This document shows positions 17,754 through 27,977 of a stretch of 64,000 bases of DNA, one piece after another. A model generated the notes under the pieces. That model did no database searches. It was not told where the DNA came from and saw nothing but the letters and a program-made list of their open reading frames with translations. The position numbers were made by a program, and so were the translations under genes. This DNA is from Chthonomonas sp. UBA2362 (lineage in GTDB: Bacteria > Armatimonadota > Fimbriimonadia > Fimbriimonadales > Fimbriimonadaceae), in the NCBI GenBank assembly GCA_002344135.1, contig DDTO01000009.1:1-64000 (forward strand). Direction: 5' to 3'. How positions within the stretch are numbered: position 1 is the first letter of the stretch; each line of letters begins with the position of its first letter.

Positions 17754-18575
17754 ATGTCGTTGACGCCTCTGGCACTCCTCGCGGGATTCGGGCTCCTTTT
17801 CGGCCTCGGGAGTGGCGAAATCCGACGCTTCGAGCGCGATGCCGCCACCGATCTGAAGTCCCAATTGACAGGACAGAACATGAAAGTCTCGGTCCGGGCG
17901 GAACTCAACGGGCTCGCCGGCCTCTGGGGCGACCTCCGCTCGGGCACGATCCGCGCCTCCGACTTCGCCACCAACGGCCTCCCTCTCTTCACCGAGCCCC
18001 ACCGAAGGCAGAACGGTCGCTTGGGCCTCCTGCGCCTCGACCTAAGAGAGTTCGTGCTCTCGGGGCTCCGGGTCGAGCGGCTCGAAGCTCAAATCCCCGG
18101 CTGCCGCTACGACTTCGATCTCGCTTTGCGCCGTCGCAAGATCAGGCTCAGCCGCAGTGGCGTGGGCACGGGGACGGTCGTCCTGCGGGAGAAGGACCTC
18201 GAGGCCTTCATCCTCCGCAAGTACAGCGAAATCAAGCGCGTCTCGGTCCGCATCGACAAGGACCGCGTCTTCGTCGACGGCTACGGCGAGTTCCTGATCG
18301 CCAAGACGAACTTCACCGTGATCGCGAGCCTCCAGGCCCTAGAGGGTACGAGGCTGTTCCTGACCGACGCCAAGATCTACTTCGACTGGCGGCGTGCCGA
18401 CGAGGCGGCGAGTAAAGCCCTACTCGACAGCCTCAATCCGGTCGTCGATCTGCGAAAGGACCTCGGCCTCTATGATGCCGTCACCGTCGAGCGCATCCGG
18501 CTCCGCGACGGCAGGCTGCAGGCCTGGGGCGCCACCCGCATCCCGGTCCGACCCGCCGAGGAGGAGGGGAAATGA
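17754..18575 (+). CDS. DUF2993 (LmeA-like) secreted protein
   Basis: From the ATG at 17754 the product is 273 residues and starts with a signal-like segment 'SLTPLALLAGFGLLFGLGSG'. The body resembles DUF2993: strand-rich, with 'VSVRAELNGLAGLWGDLRSG' early, an arginine-rich middle ('LALRRRKIRLSRSG'), then 'LREKDLEAFILRK' and 'VSVRIDKDRVFVDGYGEFL'. Members such as mycobacterial LmeA are lipid-binding envelope proteins; the role here is only inferred. An upstream ATG at 17670 would add 28 residues of no apparent conservation. The stop overlaps the next gene's start (ATGA at 18572-18575), so they form a coupled pair. Confidence 0.7.
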   Translation: MSLTPLALLAGFGLLFGLGSGEIRRFERDAATDLKSQLTGQNMKVSVRAELNGLAGLWGDLRSGTIRASDFATNGLPLFTEPHRRQNGRLGLLRLDLREFVLSGLRVERLEAQIPGCRYDFDLALRRRKIRLSRSGVGTGTVVLREKDLEAFILRKYSEIKRVSVRIDKDRVFVDGYGEFLIAKTNFTVIASLQALEGTRLFLTDAKIYFDWRRADEAASKALLDSLNPVVDLRKDLGLYDAVTVERIRLRDGRLQAWGATRIPVRPAEEEGK

Positions 18576-19258
18576 ATCCCGCTCGACTCGTCTCGCTCAC
18601 CTTCGACGGCACGACTCTCGGCCACCTCGAGATCGTCGGGCCTATCCTCCGAGACCTCGGCTTGGCGGGCACTTTCTATGCCCGCGCCGAGAACCTGCTC
18701 CGGGCCGTGCGCGACTGGCAGGAGGTGGCCGCTGGCGGATTCGAGATTGGCGATGGCTGCCTGAGTGCCGCTGCGCGCCCGGACGGGTTCGTTGCCTTGA
18801 GCCGAGACGCCATTGCCGGTGAACTCCAGGCCTCCGCGGACCTGCTCGATCACCTTTTCGAAGGTCCCCGCTCGTTCGGCTTTCCCTGGGGGATGCCAAG
18901 CTGTGAAGAGGGCGAGTATCGTGAGATCGTAACCGCCGCATACTCGGTCGCCCGCGCCGGAATCGAGGGGCACAACACGAAGACCGACACCGACTTCGGC
19001 TACCTGCGCTGCATCCCCTGCGAGGGCTACAGCGGCTCCGAACTCGTGGACCTCGCCGAGAACGCCCTTGCCGCCGACGAGTGGATCCTGTTCGCCTTCG
19101 ATGGAATCGGCGAGGGTGAACCTTCGGTTGACCGAGGCGCCTTCCTTGCCCTTGCCGAACATCTCGCCCAGACCGGCGCGCCGTGCGCTACGGTCATCGA
19201 GGGCGCTACTCTTTGGCGCGCCGCGATCGCACATGTCGAGGCAGGGCCGTCAGGCTAG
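18572..19258 (+). CDS. Divergent polysaccharide deacetylase-like protein
   Basis: This 228-residue protein has the NodB-fold opening 'LVSLTFDGTTLGHLEIVGPI' followed by 'DLGLAGTFYARAENLL' and later 'GPRSFGFPWG' and 'YLRCIPCEGYSG', in the order seen in carbohydrate esterase family 4. The motif normally reads T-F-D-D-G; here it is T-F-D-G-T, and I see no H-x(3)-H zinc pair, so the usual metal site is probably lost and the protein may be non-catalytic or use another mechanism. It is translationally coupled to the preceding envelope protein gene. The 3' end is followed by the tRNA-ended RNA. Confidence 0.65.
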   Translation: MNPARLVSLTFDGTTLGHLEIVGPILRDLGLAGTFYARAENLLRAVRDWQEVAAGGFEIGDGCLSAAARPDGFVALSRDAIAGELQASADLLDHLFEGPRSFGFPWGMPSCEEGEYREIVTAAYSVARAGIEGHNTKTDTDFGYLRCIPCEGYSGSELVDLAENALAADEWILFAFDGIGEGEPSVDRGAFLALAEHLAQTGAPCATVIEGATLWRAAIAHVEAGPSG

Positions 19259-19288
19259 CCGGTCCCGGGACCCCGGGAGAACTTGTCA

Positions 19289-19294
19289 TACACT
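19289..19294 (+). promoter_or_regulatory. Putative -10 element of the tRNA-ended RNA
   Basis: TACACT is placed 6 bp before the first base of the inferred RNA 5' end (19301), where a sigma-70 -10 box would sit. No good -35 is seen at 17 bp upstream. Just upstream lies the palindrome GGTCCCGGGACC (19261-19272), which could terminate the preceding operon. Confidence 0.3.
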
Positions 19295-19300
19295 AATGGT

Positions 19301-19556
19301 GGACCTGTAGCCGAAAAGGATAGGCGACGCAAAACTTAAGCACGCGTTCGAAAGAGCCCGGCGCTGGAGGAGTAGGACTCATAGCCGCGTGGCGGCGTTC
19401 CCCGAAACGAAGGTGGGCGGCCGGTTTCAGAAGCACCGAAAGGCAATCCCAGCCGAGGCCGGATCGACTCCGCGCCGGTGAAAATCCGTAGGGAAGCGAG
19501 TTCTCCGAAAAGCCGCCGGCCGGGTGATGCGGGTTCGAGTCCCGCCAGGTCCACCA
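19301..19556 (+). ncRNA. Unassigned 256-nt structured RNA with tRNA-like ends
   Basis: The two ends form a full tRNA-type acceptor: GGACCTG (19301-19307) pairs with CAGGTCC (19546-19552), followed by A and an encoded CCA ending at 19556. A normal T-arm (GCGGG / TTCGAGT / CCCGC) precedes it, and a normal D-arm of standard length (TA-GCC, GG in the loop, GGC) follows the 5' strand. Next comes a stem GACGC/GCGTT with a 13-nt loop in place of an anticodon arm, then about 170 nt with strong helices, such as CCGGCGC with GCGCCGG and GGAGT with ACTCC. It is not a standard tmRNA: there is no G3-U70 pair and no ALAA-type tag. I cannot show a group I intron core either. Function unknown. Confidence 0.6.
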
Positions 19557-19645
19557 AACTCATAGGATCTCGTCATTTAGGCTCCTGGCCGTGGTGACCG
19601 CCGGACGGCGAAACGACCAACGGCAGATGACTGCACAATAGCGGG

Positions 19646-20650
19646 GTGGAATATCGCTCGCTGGGACGCACCGGCGTCCAGGTCTCCGTCGCTTGCCTCG
19701 GTACGATGACGTTCGGGTGGGAGCCTGACGATTGGGGATCGCCAGAAGACGTGGCCCTCCGTGTGGCGGCCAAGGCGCTCGATCTCGGCATCAACTTCTG
19801 GGATACCGCCGACGTCTATGGCCGCGGAACGAGCGAGACCATCGTCGGCAAAGCCCTTCGCGGCAAGCGCGACCGCATCGTGCTCGCCACCAAGTGTCAC
19901 GGGACGATGGCCGACGACGACCCCAACGCCTCGGGAAACTCGCGCCGCCACATTATCGAAGCCTGCGAGGCATCCTTGCGCCGCCTCGGCACGGACTGGA
20001 TCGACCTCTACCAAATTCACCGCCCACAGCCCTCGATTCCGATCGACGAGACCTTGCGAGCGCTCGACGACCTGATTCGGCAGGGCAAGGTCCGCTATGC
20101 AGGGGCCTCGACCTACGGCGCTTGGCAGTTATGTGAAGCGCATTACGTGGCCAAGACGCTAGGGATCAACGGCTTCGTCTGCGAGCAGCCGCCCTACAAC
20201 CTGCTCGACCGGCGCATCGAGCGCGAGCTGCTCCCCTTCTGCAGGACCTACGACTACGGCGTGATCCCTTGGTCGCCACTCGCCGGGGGACAACTGAGCG
20301 GCAAGTACCTCGACGACAAGCCAGCAGATTCGCGATACGGAAAGTCCGACCCGATGGGCCGCATCACCAGCGAAACGACTACGGTAGTGAAGGGGCTCAA
20401 AGCGATTGCCGACGGTGCCGGCCTCACACTCACCCAACTGAGTCTCGCTTGGATCGCCGGTCAGCCGGGGATCACGAGCCCGATTATCGGCGCTCGGTCC
20501 GAGGCGCAGCTGGAGGAGTCCACCTCGGCCTGCCAGATCAAGCTGGAGGACCGCGTGCGAGAACAGATCGACGCGGTGATCGCGCCGGGTACGAACGTGG
20601 CGAACTACTACACCGCGCCTTTCGGTCCCAACGCGCGCCCGAACGCCTAG
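19646..20650 (+). CDS. Aldo/keto reductase
   Basis: A 334-residue NADPH-dependent oxidoreductase of the AKR superfamily, likely the AKR11/YghZ-like branch. The N-terminus reads 'EYRSLGRTGVQVSVACLGTM', followed by 'GINFWDTADVYGRGTSE' (catalytic Asp and Tyr), 'VLATKCHG' (catalytic Lys) and 'DLYQIHRPQP' (catalytic His). Near the C-terminus 'SPIIGARSEAQLEES' forms the nucleotide-binding end. The start is the GTG at 19646, which gives the family N-terminus directly. The natural substrate cannot be read from sequence. The gene stands alone, with 290 bp of mostly featureless DNA after it. Confidence 0.92.
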   Translation: MEYRSLGRTGVQVSVACLGTMTFGWEPDDWGSPEDVALRVAAKALDLGINFWDTADVYGRGTSETIVGKALRGKRDRIVLATKCHGTMADDDPNASGNSRRHIIEACEASLRRLGTDWIDLYQIHRPQPSIPIDETLRALDDLIRQGKVRYAGASTYGAWQLCEAHYVAKTLGINGFVCEQPPYNLLDRRIERELLPFCRTYDYGVIPWSPLAGGQLSGKYLDDKPADSRYGKSDPMGRITSETTTVVKGLKAIADGAGLTLTQLSLAWIAGQPGITSPIIGARSEAQLEESTSACQIKLEDRVREQIDAVIAPGTNVANYYTAPFGPNARPNA

Positions 20651-20940
20651 CGCGACCAGCAAGCCCAGAGCGAAAAGGTAAGCAAAGGGGCCGAGGCTCC
20701 AGGCAAGCGAGCAAGGGCTTCGTCCGTCAGTCGGACAGCCCGGCCTTTGCGGTGGTTCGAGTTCGCGGACACCGATTGGATTGTACAACGAACCGGTTGG
20801 GTTCGGCCAACTTATAGAACTTGGCCGATCCTAGCCGGTTTGCCGGGGAAGGCTGGGTTAGGATGAAGGTCCCCGACGCGGGCTCATTTGGTCGAAAGCC
20901 GGGCCATACACAGGCGGGGAACCTGTTTGGGAGGAAACCG

Positions 20941-22166
20941 ATGTCCTACGCTCGATGCCTTTTGCTCTTCGCCCTCACCTTCGGCTTCGGGGCGGCGAAC
21001 GCCCAGCTGACGATCCCGAGCGACGGCTCCGACGGGGCATTCAACGTCAGCGGCAACCATACGATCGACCTGTCGCAAGCGCCGACCGCCTCGTGGAATA
21101 CCCCGGCCCCGATCCCCGGGCGCGGCGTCTAGACCCGGTCCAGTGGGCGGTGGTGTTCAAGTTCACCTCGTTTGGTTATAACGGTCTAGGAAGCGGAGTG
21201 ATTCAGTTCACGCCTCACCCCTCGGGCGCCCCGGTCGTCATTTTGGTCCAGCAGGACGTGTCGATCAACAACGGCGGGACTCTCTACCTCCAAGGTTCGA
21301 ATGGTAATGGTTACGCCCTTGCTGCGGCTCCTCCTGGTGGATTTCGAGGCGGAGCGGCGGCCTTCGGATCGCTGCCTGGCGCCGCGGGCTTCGGGCCCGG
21401 TGGGGGTAACTACGATCCGATCTCCGATCCTCCCGGATCGGGTAGCTTCGCCACCTCGGGAACCGGTCCCTCCGGGGCTCTCTACGGCAATGCATCGATC
21501 ATCCCATTGATCGGCGGCTCGGGCGGGGCGGGCAGGTACGCGCACGGCTACGGCGGTGCGAGCGGAGGAGGCGCGATCATGATCGCGGCACAGGGAACGA
21601 TCAGCCTCACGAGCGGTCGCATTTATGCGTATGGCGGCTCGTCCAGTTGGAGTTTTGGCGGAGGATCGGGTGGCGCAATTCGCTTGATCGGGAATACGGT
21701 GATCGTCGATGCTACAAGTACTCTTGCGGCCAACGGCGTTGCTGGCGGCGGCGACGGGCGCATCCGGGTGGAGGCAAACACGCGAACCCTTTCCGGCTCC
21801 GTCGTGCCTCCCCCCAGCGCCATCACCCCCAACCAGACCCCCCAAATCTGGCCCGACAGCACTACGCCGCGGCTCGAGATCGTTAGCGTCGGAGGGACCA
21901 ACGCCCCCGCCGATCCTCGCTCGAACCTCTTCCAGCCCGACATCGAGCTCAACGAAGGGGGGCAGAAGACGGTCGTCGTCCACGCCTACAACGTGCCCAC
22001 CGACGGGACTTGGCAGGTGCAGGTGAGGCTGACTCCTCGCAATGGAAAGGAGAGCTTCGTCACCTGCACCTATGTCAGCGGCAACCAAGGCTCGTCGATC
22101 TGGCAGGGCAGCCTCAATTTCGACGTGGGCAGCGCGGCGATGATCGCGCGGGCCCACCGACTGTAG
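20941..22166 (+). pseudogene. Secreted glycine-rich protein, broken by a one-base frameshift
   Basis: From the ATG at 20941, after a good GGGAGG ribosome site, a signal peptide ('LLLFALTFGFGAANAQ') and about 47 mature residues are read before a stop TAG at 21130-21132. The protein then continues smoothly in the next frame from 21132 ('DPVQWAVVFKFTSFGYNGLG') to 22166. Inserting one base after 21131 would give an unbroken chain of about 408 residues with Gly-rich, right-handed beta-like repeats ('GGSGGAGRYAHGYGGASGGG') and a C-terminal strand domain. No catalytic motif is seen. It may be a true mutation, programmed shift, or sequencing error. The 290 bp upstream hold only a weak AT-poor leader. 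Confidence 0.7.
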
Positions 22167-22182
22167 GGAAGTGGGGTCCGTC

Positions 22183-23025
22183 ATGAGGACCGTCTTCGCC
22201 TTGTTCCTCCTGCTGGCGGCCATGACTTCGGTCATCGGCCGTCAGCCGGGAAGCGCCCACGCCCATATCCTGGTGGCGTACCGAACCGTCGGTATGATCG
22301 TTCCTGGCCTCACTCCACTCATGGTGCTGGACGTGCCGGAGGACGCGATCTCGCGTGAACTCTCCGTCGCAGTGACGACGCTCGATTCGACGACGGACGG
22401 TATCTCGCGCGAACTCTCGATCTCGGTGCCTGCGACCCATAACGCTGGAAACGCCTGGTCGAGGGAAACGAGCATACGGGTGGCCCCCGGGCCCGGCGTT
22501 CCCGACGCGATCTCCCGCGAATTGAGCATCGAATGGGATCCGGACAAGCCGTACTACGCCCACTCCCGGGCGGTCTCGGTCGGGGGCAGCCGGTCGCTCA
22601 CGGTGAGGGTCGAGTTCCAGGACATCGATCCCCTCCTCGCGCCGACAACGGTTGCGCTGACGATCCTCGATCCCGACGGCGGCACGCTGATGGATACGAA
22701 TGCCGCTTTGACCAACGGCGAGATCACGGTTCCCGCGATGCCTCGGATGCACCTCCGAGTCTACGCCAAGGCCAGCCACTGGCTGCGGCGGATGGAGGTG
22801 GTCGCCCACGGCTCGTCCGACCTCGTCGAACTGAGCCTGCTCAACGGCGACTGTGATGAGGACAACGAGATCACCATCGGGGACTATGCTCTGCTATCTG
22901 CCGCATTCGGTTCCGCCGAGGGCGATCCGAACTGGAATGCCTCCGCCGACCTGAACGGAGATCTCGAAGTCGACATCGGCGACTTCGCCATCCTCAGCAG
23001 CAACTTCGGCGAGGTCGGGGACTAG
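22183..23025 (+). CDS. Secreted protein with S-R-E repeats and C-terminal dockerin-like pair
   Basis: The 280-residue protein (ATG at 22183; a GTG at 22171 is an alternative) has a signal peptide ('MRTVFALFLLLAAMTSVIG'), then four copies of a degenerate repeat with core 'AISRELS' (also 'GISRELS', 'AWSRETS'), spaced about 24-33 residues. A strand-rich domain follows. The last 60 residues are a dockerin-like double repeat beginning 'LNGDCDEDNEITIGDYALLS' and ending 'DLEVDIGDFAILSSNFGEV', with Asp/Asn calcium-loop positions in both halves. It starts 17 bp after the frameshifted gene and probably belongs to its transcript. Function is not recognised. Confidence 0.8.
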   Translation: MRTVFALFLLLAAMTSVIGRQPGSAHAHILVAYRTVGMIVPGLTPLMVLDVPEDAISRELSVAVTTLDSTTDGISRELSISVPATHNAGNAWSRETSIRVAPGPGVPDAISRELSIEWDPDKPYYAHSRAVSVGGSRSLTVRVEFQDIDPLLAPTTVALTILDPDGGTLMDTNAALTNGEITVPAMPRMHLRVYAKASHWLRRMEVVAHGSSDLVELSLLNGDCDEDNEITIGDYALLSAAFGSAEGDPNWNASADLNGDLEVDIGDFAILSSNFGEVGD

Positions 23026-23034
23026 GGCGGGTCG

Positions 23035-26000
23035 TTAGGGCGACCGAGGGCGGTAGTTTCCGGGGGGCGGATCTCCCGTTTCGAACCAACTCGCGACGAG
23101 GATCGAGAGGTCGCCGATGTCGATCTCTCCCGATCCGTCGAGGTCGGGGTGGCGATGGTTCTGGCCGTGCGGCAAAGGTGTGTTCGGGTCCACCGTCTGC
23201 CCGTATCGGACAGCCAAGACGATGTAATCGGCGATGTCGACACGATTGTCTCGGTTCAGGTCGCCGCTCGCCAGGTCGATGTCCGCCCGATACTCGGAGC
23301 CGTTCGCTTCGAGCGTGACGCGCTTCCTGAGCCCGTGCAGCGGGTCCTTGACCGAGACCTGGGTGTACGGCCCGCAAAGAAGGCCTTCGGCGACGCCGAG
23401 TTCGATCGTCGCCGCGCCGGAGGAGTCGAACACCACATCTCGGTCGAGCACGATCGGCGCGTTGCCTCCCGGTCCGGTGCCGACCCGGATTTCGAGCGCC
23501 CGGATGAGGCCGGCTTCGCCTTGCCAAGTGTGTTGATGTCGAATGTGAAGCGTCAGGCGAGGCGGATCGACGAGCCACGGGGGCGTGCCCGAAGTCTGCA
23601 CGTTGCCCGACCGGTCCGAAGCCATCCACTGGAGCCTTGCCGAACATCCCGATTGGGGTGGTATGTGAACGACAGATTGGAAGCGGTTGCCGGAAGCGGG
23701 GACTAGTTTCGCGATCAGGTCCTCGCCCAGATTCGTCCCCAGTGGCTCGAGGTCGAGCGAGAGGCTGGGGTGGCCAGCCAGCCCCCCTCCCTCGTCTCGA
23801 ACCGTCGCCTCGATGGTCAGTTCACCGGCGAGGAAGTGGCCCGAAGCCAAGACGTCATGCGTTCCCTGCATGAGGACGAGGTCTTCGAAGACGGGTGGTT
23901 CGTCGTCCACCACGATCCGGTTCGACGGCCTGCGCACCGGGACGATGTACTCGCCGAGGGCTCCGTCGTCTGCGAACACCGTCGGCAGGCCCAAACCGTT
24001 GTCTGGTCGCAACAGGAGACCGAGTGCCCCAGCCGCAGTGGGGCGAAACTCGAGGGTAGCCAGCAACGTGTCATCGAGCCGCGCCCGCCCCTGCAGGGCC
24101 ATCCCTCGAGCCAAGTAGAGTTGGGGCCCGATGGGATCGTACGCCGGCCCTCCGACGGCAAAGGTATACGGTTCTGGCGAATAGGCGCCCTGTAGGAATA
24201 CTTGCGGACCCGTACTTTCCAAGAAGGCCTGGTAACCCCCTGCGGGCCGGGTCATGTTGGCCTGGAGGAGGAGGTAGCGAGCGGGGTCGTTCGCCTTGAT
24301 GTAGGGTACGGGAGCAAGCAGCGCGAGAACGTTGGCCCCGGCATCGGTTCGTGCGCCGCTTAGCCGCATCGTCGCCAAACTCGCCACGCCGGCGGTTGTC
24401 TCGAATCCGGCCAGGAAGCCCACCGAGTCAGCCGCCCATGGGGGCAGCGGCCCGAGAAGGACTTCTTGTCCAGCGCTCGGGCCGTCCAATGCGCGCAGGG
24501 TCGCGGAAGACGCACCTGCTTGATCGAGCGATAGGGCGAAGTCGTAGCGATCAGACTCGGGCGCCGCAAACGGGCCTGCTTGCCCGGTGGATCCCTCCAG
24601 CCAGGCTTCCATTCCGACCAAGCCCCTCGAAAGGCGCAGCGCCACCCGGGGGCCTGCGGCCTGACCGAGCCCGATCACGAAACTCGATCCCATGCTCCAT
24701 TGCCCGCCGGGCTCGAGGGTTGCCGCGAAGCTTTTGCCCCGCAAGTCGGTCTCGAAACCCGTCGGCGGCTTCAGATGATCAGAAAAGGGCGTGAATGTGC
24801 CGTCCCATGCGCCAAGGCCACCCGAGACCTCGCTTACCGCTTCTCCCCCGATCATGAAGGTCCTCGCGATCGCCGAGCCGCTCGGCGCAGGCGCGATGTA
24901 GACGCCCTCGAGGTCGACGGGCGTTCCACTGTAGGACTCGCCAACCGTCACGCTGAACGATCCAACATCGGAGAGGGCGGGTTCCCCATCGTCCACGACC
25001 CGGACGTTCACGACATACACCCCCTCGCCCTGAAACTCCGATGGCGTCCAGCTAAAGCGACCATCGGGCGTGACCGAGGCACCGACGGGCGGGCTTTCCA
25101 GCGAGAAGGTGAGCCGATTGGCCGGTAGGTCCGCGTCGGTCGCCGACAGAGTCAGGTCGAGCGTCGTGCCCTCGACGATCGTCTGATCGGGCGGTAAGTG
25201 GAGGACGGGCGGCTCGTTCACCTCGCGAACGTCGATGCGGACGCTCTGGGACGCGGTGCCACCGTGGCCGTCGGTCACGAGAACCGTCACCCATTCGGTC
25301 GGACCGTCTGCCTCGTTCGGGGTCCAAGTGAAGTGCCCGGGCGGTGTGATCGCAGCCCCTGCAGGCGCGTTCGGGCCCAATTCGAAACTGAGGGCTTGAA
25401 CGGGGGTATCCGCGTCCGTCGCGCTCGCGTCGAAGGTCAAGAGAGACATCTCCTGCACCGACTGATTGGGTATCGGCTCGAGGACCGGGTTCTCGTTCGT
25501 CTCACGAACCGCGAGTTGGAAGGTTCGGGATGCCTCGGCGAGGCCGTCCGAAGCACGTACCGTTATCGAAAAGTCGCGCCCGCCGTCGGATTCTCCCGGT
25601 GTCCAGCGGATCACACCATCGGAGCCCAGGACAGCCTCTTCGGGCGCCCCCTCCATCATGATCTGCAGGGGCTGAATCGGTAAATCAAGGTCAGAGGCCG
25701 GAACGGCGAAGGCGAGGGGCTCGTGCTCGTCGATGTCAAGGTCCGCGATCGGGTCGATCGTCGGGGGAAAGTTCTGGAAGGGCTCTACCCCGAACTCGAT
25801 GCGATCGACGTTCAGCGAGAAAGGAGTGAGAGGACTATCGGACTTCCAGCAGAGACGAGCTTCGATGCGCCCGAGGGGCGAAACAAATCGGCCGGCATCG
25901 GTCTCGATGAGCACTTCGAACTCGCGGTCGGCACCCGAGCACTCGGTCTCCGCGACGGCTTCGAACTCTAGAGTGGCCCAGTTACGAAGTTCAACCGTGG

Positions 26001-27840
26001 CAGTAGTCGCGCACGGCGTCGTCTTGTGTTCGATCCGCACCCGCAAACGCGAAATGTTGGTGTAAGTCACGTTCGCGACTGCGGCAACGGTGGCCCGCTG
26101 GGTCTCCGCCGTCATCGAGTCGATCGAGGACGCAAGCCAGCGGTTGTCCGGAAGGACGACTTCGAGCGTGGAGGCAGTATCGGCGGGGAGTCCTTCGGTA
26201 ATCGCGACTTCATCGGGGAAGGCCCTCTCGAAGTCGCTCAGCTTCACGATGCGAGCAATGGAGGGCGCGCGTTCATTGTCGACCGCGAACAGCATGAAGT
26301 AGCCGGGGGTCGCGACAAAGGGCGTCTCGGGTGGGTGAACGATGAATCGCCCGGGCACCAATGGATGCGGTTCGAATTCCAGCGTGACGTACTGCTGGTT
26401 CATGTTGAAGGCGTGGGTCACGGAGCCGAGCGAAACGAGCCGAATCCTCGAGAGGGTCCGACCCGGCGAAAGATCGACATCGAGGCAGAACGGGCGGCCG
26501 TACCGGATCTCGGTTGGATGATCCCCGACGATCTGTGGCCGAAAGTCCGCCCAGTTCGGGTGCGATCCGTACTGGGGAGTGTAGAACTGGGCAGTCCGCT
26601 GAGTCGGCCAGGTAGGAAGATTGTAGAACTCTGGCTCGCCGCCGGCAACCACGACCCGGGCATCCGGGAGGAGCAAGGACGTGAGATGATAGCCGCGACC
26701 GATCTTCGGTTGGCCGGCGCCTTGGAGGGACTGGACCAGCGACCATGACGGGTTCGACGCCTCGGTGTCGAAGACCTCGGGGGTCGTGCATTCGCTGGCT
26801 GCCATGCGGTCACCGCGGAGGTTTCCACCCATCGCCATGATCCGACCGTCGGGCAGCGCGACCAGGCAGTGATTGGTTCGTCTCAGCAGCATGTCGGGCA
26901 GGACCTGCCATTGCGGGTTCTCCGAGTTCAAGTCGATCGTGACGCAGGCCTTGCTCGCGTCTTCGCTCGATCCGCTGGTGCGGTGCCCACCGCTACGATA
27001 AATCCGCCCATCCATCATCACGCAGCTCGAGTAGCTCCAGCGTACGTTCGGGAAGCCGGGCGGAATGGGTGCGAACGGCTCCCAAGCAAGGGTGAGGGGA
27101 TCGTAGAGGGCCGACTGCCATCTCAGGTCCTCTCCGACGCGTCCGGCAGGAGCGTAAAACACACGTCCGTCCTTGGGGTGAACAAAGAGGTGCGGATAGA
27201 AGACGTCTTGCGGCGCCTGAGGTAGGTTCGCAAGGAGGTCTGCGGGCTCTCCCGGAATGGTCGTCCAGAGGTCGGGCGCGCGGTTCTATGTAATCGTGCA
27301 GTTGCCGAGCGGACCGTCGCAGTATTCGCCCATCGACGCCATAAACGTGCGGTCGGGCAACTGGATAACGGTCGGATACCAGCGGCCGTGGGCCATGTCG
27401 CTCAACCGCCGCCATTGGTCGGTCTGCCACTGGAAGAGCCAGACGTCGGCGATCCCGTGTCGGTCGAACGTGGGGCCAGGGCCCCAATGTCCTCCGGCGA
27501 CGATCGCGTCCCCATTCTCGTCCAGGGTGTGGCCGGCGCAGAAGAGTTCTCGTTTCTGTCCGTCGATCATCGGCCCGGGGATCACCTGACCGGGACCGTC
27601 GTAGGGGTAGGGGATCGTTGCGACGTTGAAATCGCGTTCTGCCGCTGCATCCCGGCTTCGGTTGAAGATCATGATCCGCTGGTCGGGCAGGAGGAGCATG
27701 TGGATGGCGTGGACCGGCCACGGGTGAGGGTTCGTCGACCACGTGCCCTGCGCCTGACTAGCTACCGGTAACGCTGCCGCCGTCAGCACCGCGCAAAGCC
27801 ACCTGGCACGCAGACGGATGATCCACGCGCCAAATGCCAT
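23035..27840 (-). pseudogene. Galactose-oxidase-like secreted protein, split by in-frame TAG
   Basis: One long frame of 1,602 codons is interrupted by a single amber codon at 27286-27288 (codon 185). Before it: signal peptide ('LCAVLTAAALPVASQAQ') and the first blades of a kelch-like propeller ('GHWGPGPTFDRHGIADVW'). After it the propeller resumes in the same frame ('NRAPDLWTTIPGEP', then 'NVRWSYSSCVMMDGRIYRSG'). A DUF1929-like domain, three cadherin/He_PIG-like Ig domains (each with 'FSWTPSEFQG' type core), a strand-rich middle, and a dockerin-like end ('DLNRDNRVDIADYIVLAVRY', 'DLDGSGEIDIGDLSILVASW') follow. Galactose oxidase ligands cannot all be confirmed. The stop may be a mutation, an error, or read through. 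Confidence 0.75.
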
Positions 27841-27977
27841 AAGATGGCAAGACTCTCCTCGCGCGCAACCGCGCACCCTTTCGAACATTGAAGCAGCCGC
27901 CGAACCTCTCCATTCTGACCGACGGCGCGGGCCACGCGTTCAGTTCGTGCGCCGATCCAGCAACTCTTGCAGGGTCG

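Noticed and set aside
19338..19500. Group I intron in a tRNA-Leu gene
   Set aside because: A stretch GGCAATCCCAGCCGA resembles one core element, and CTTAA could be an anticodon loop, but the second conserved core element and a matching 3' anticodon stem are not found.
19470..19500. Cobalamin riboswitch
   Set aside because: A short CGGTGAAAATCCG resembles one riboswitch segment, but the remaining boxes are absent and the segment lies within the tRNA-ended RNA.
19301..19556. tmRNA (ssrA)
   Set aside because: The acceptor lacks the G3-U70 pair, no tag ending in ALAA is read in any frame, and 256 nt is short for a full tmRNA. A reading that ends in ALEE exists but looks accidental.
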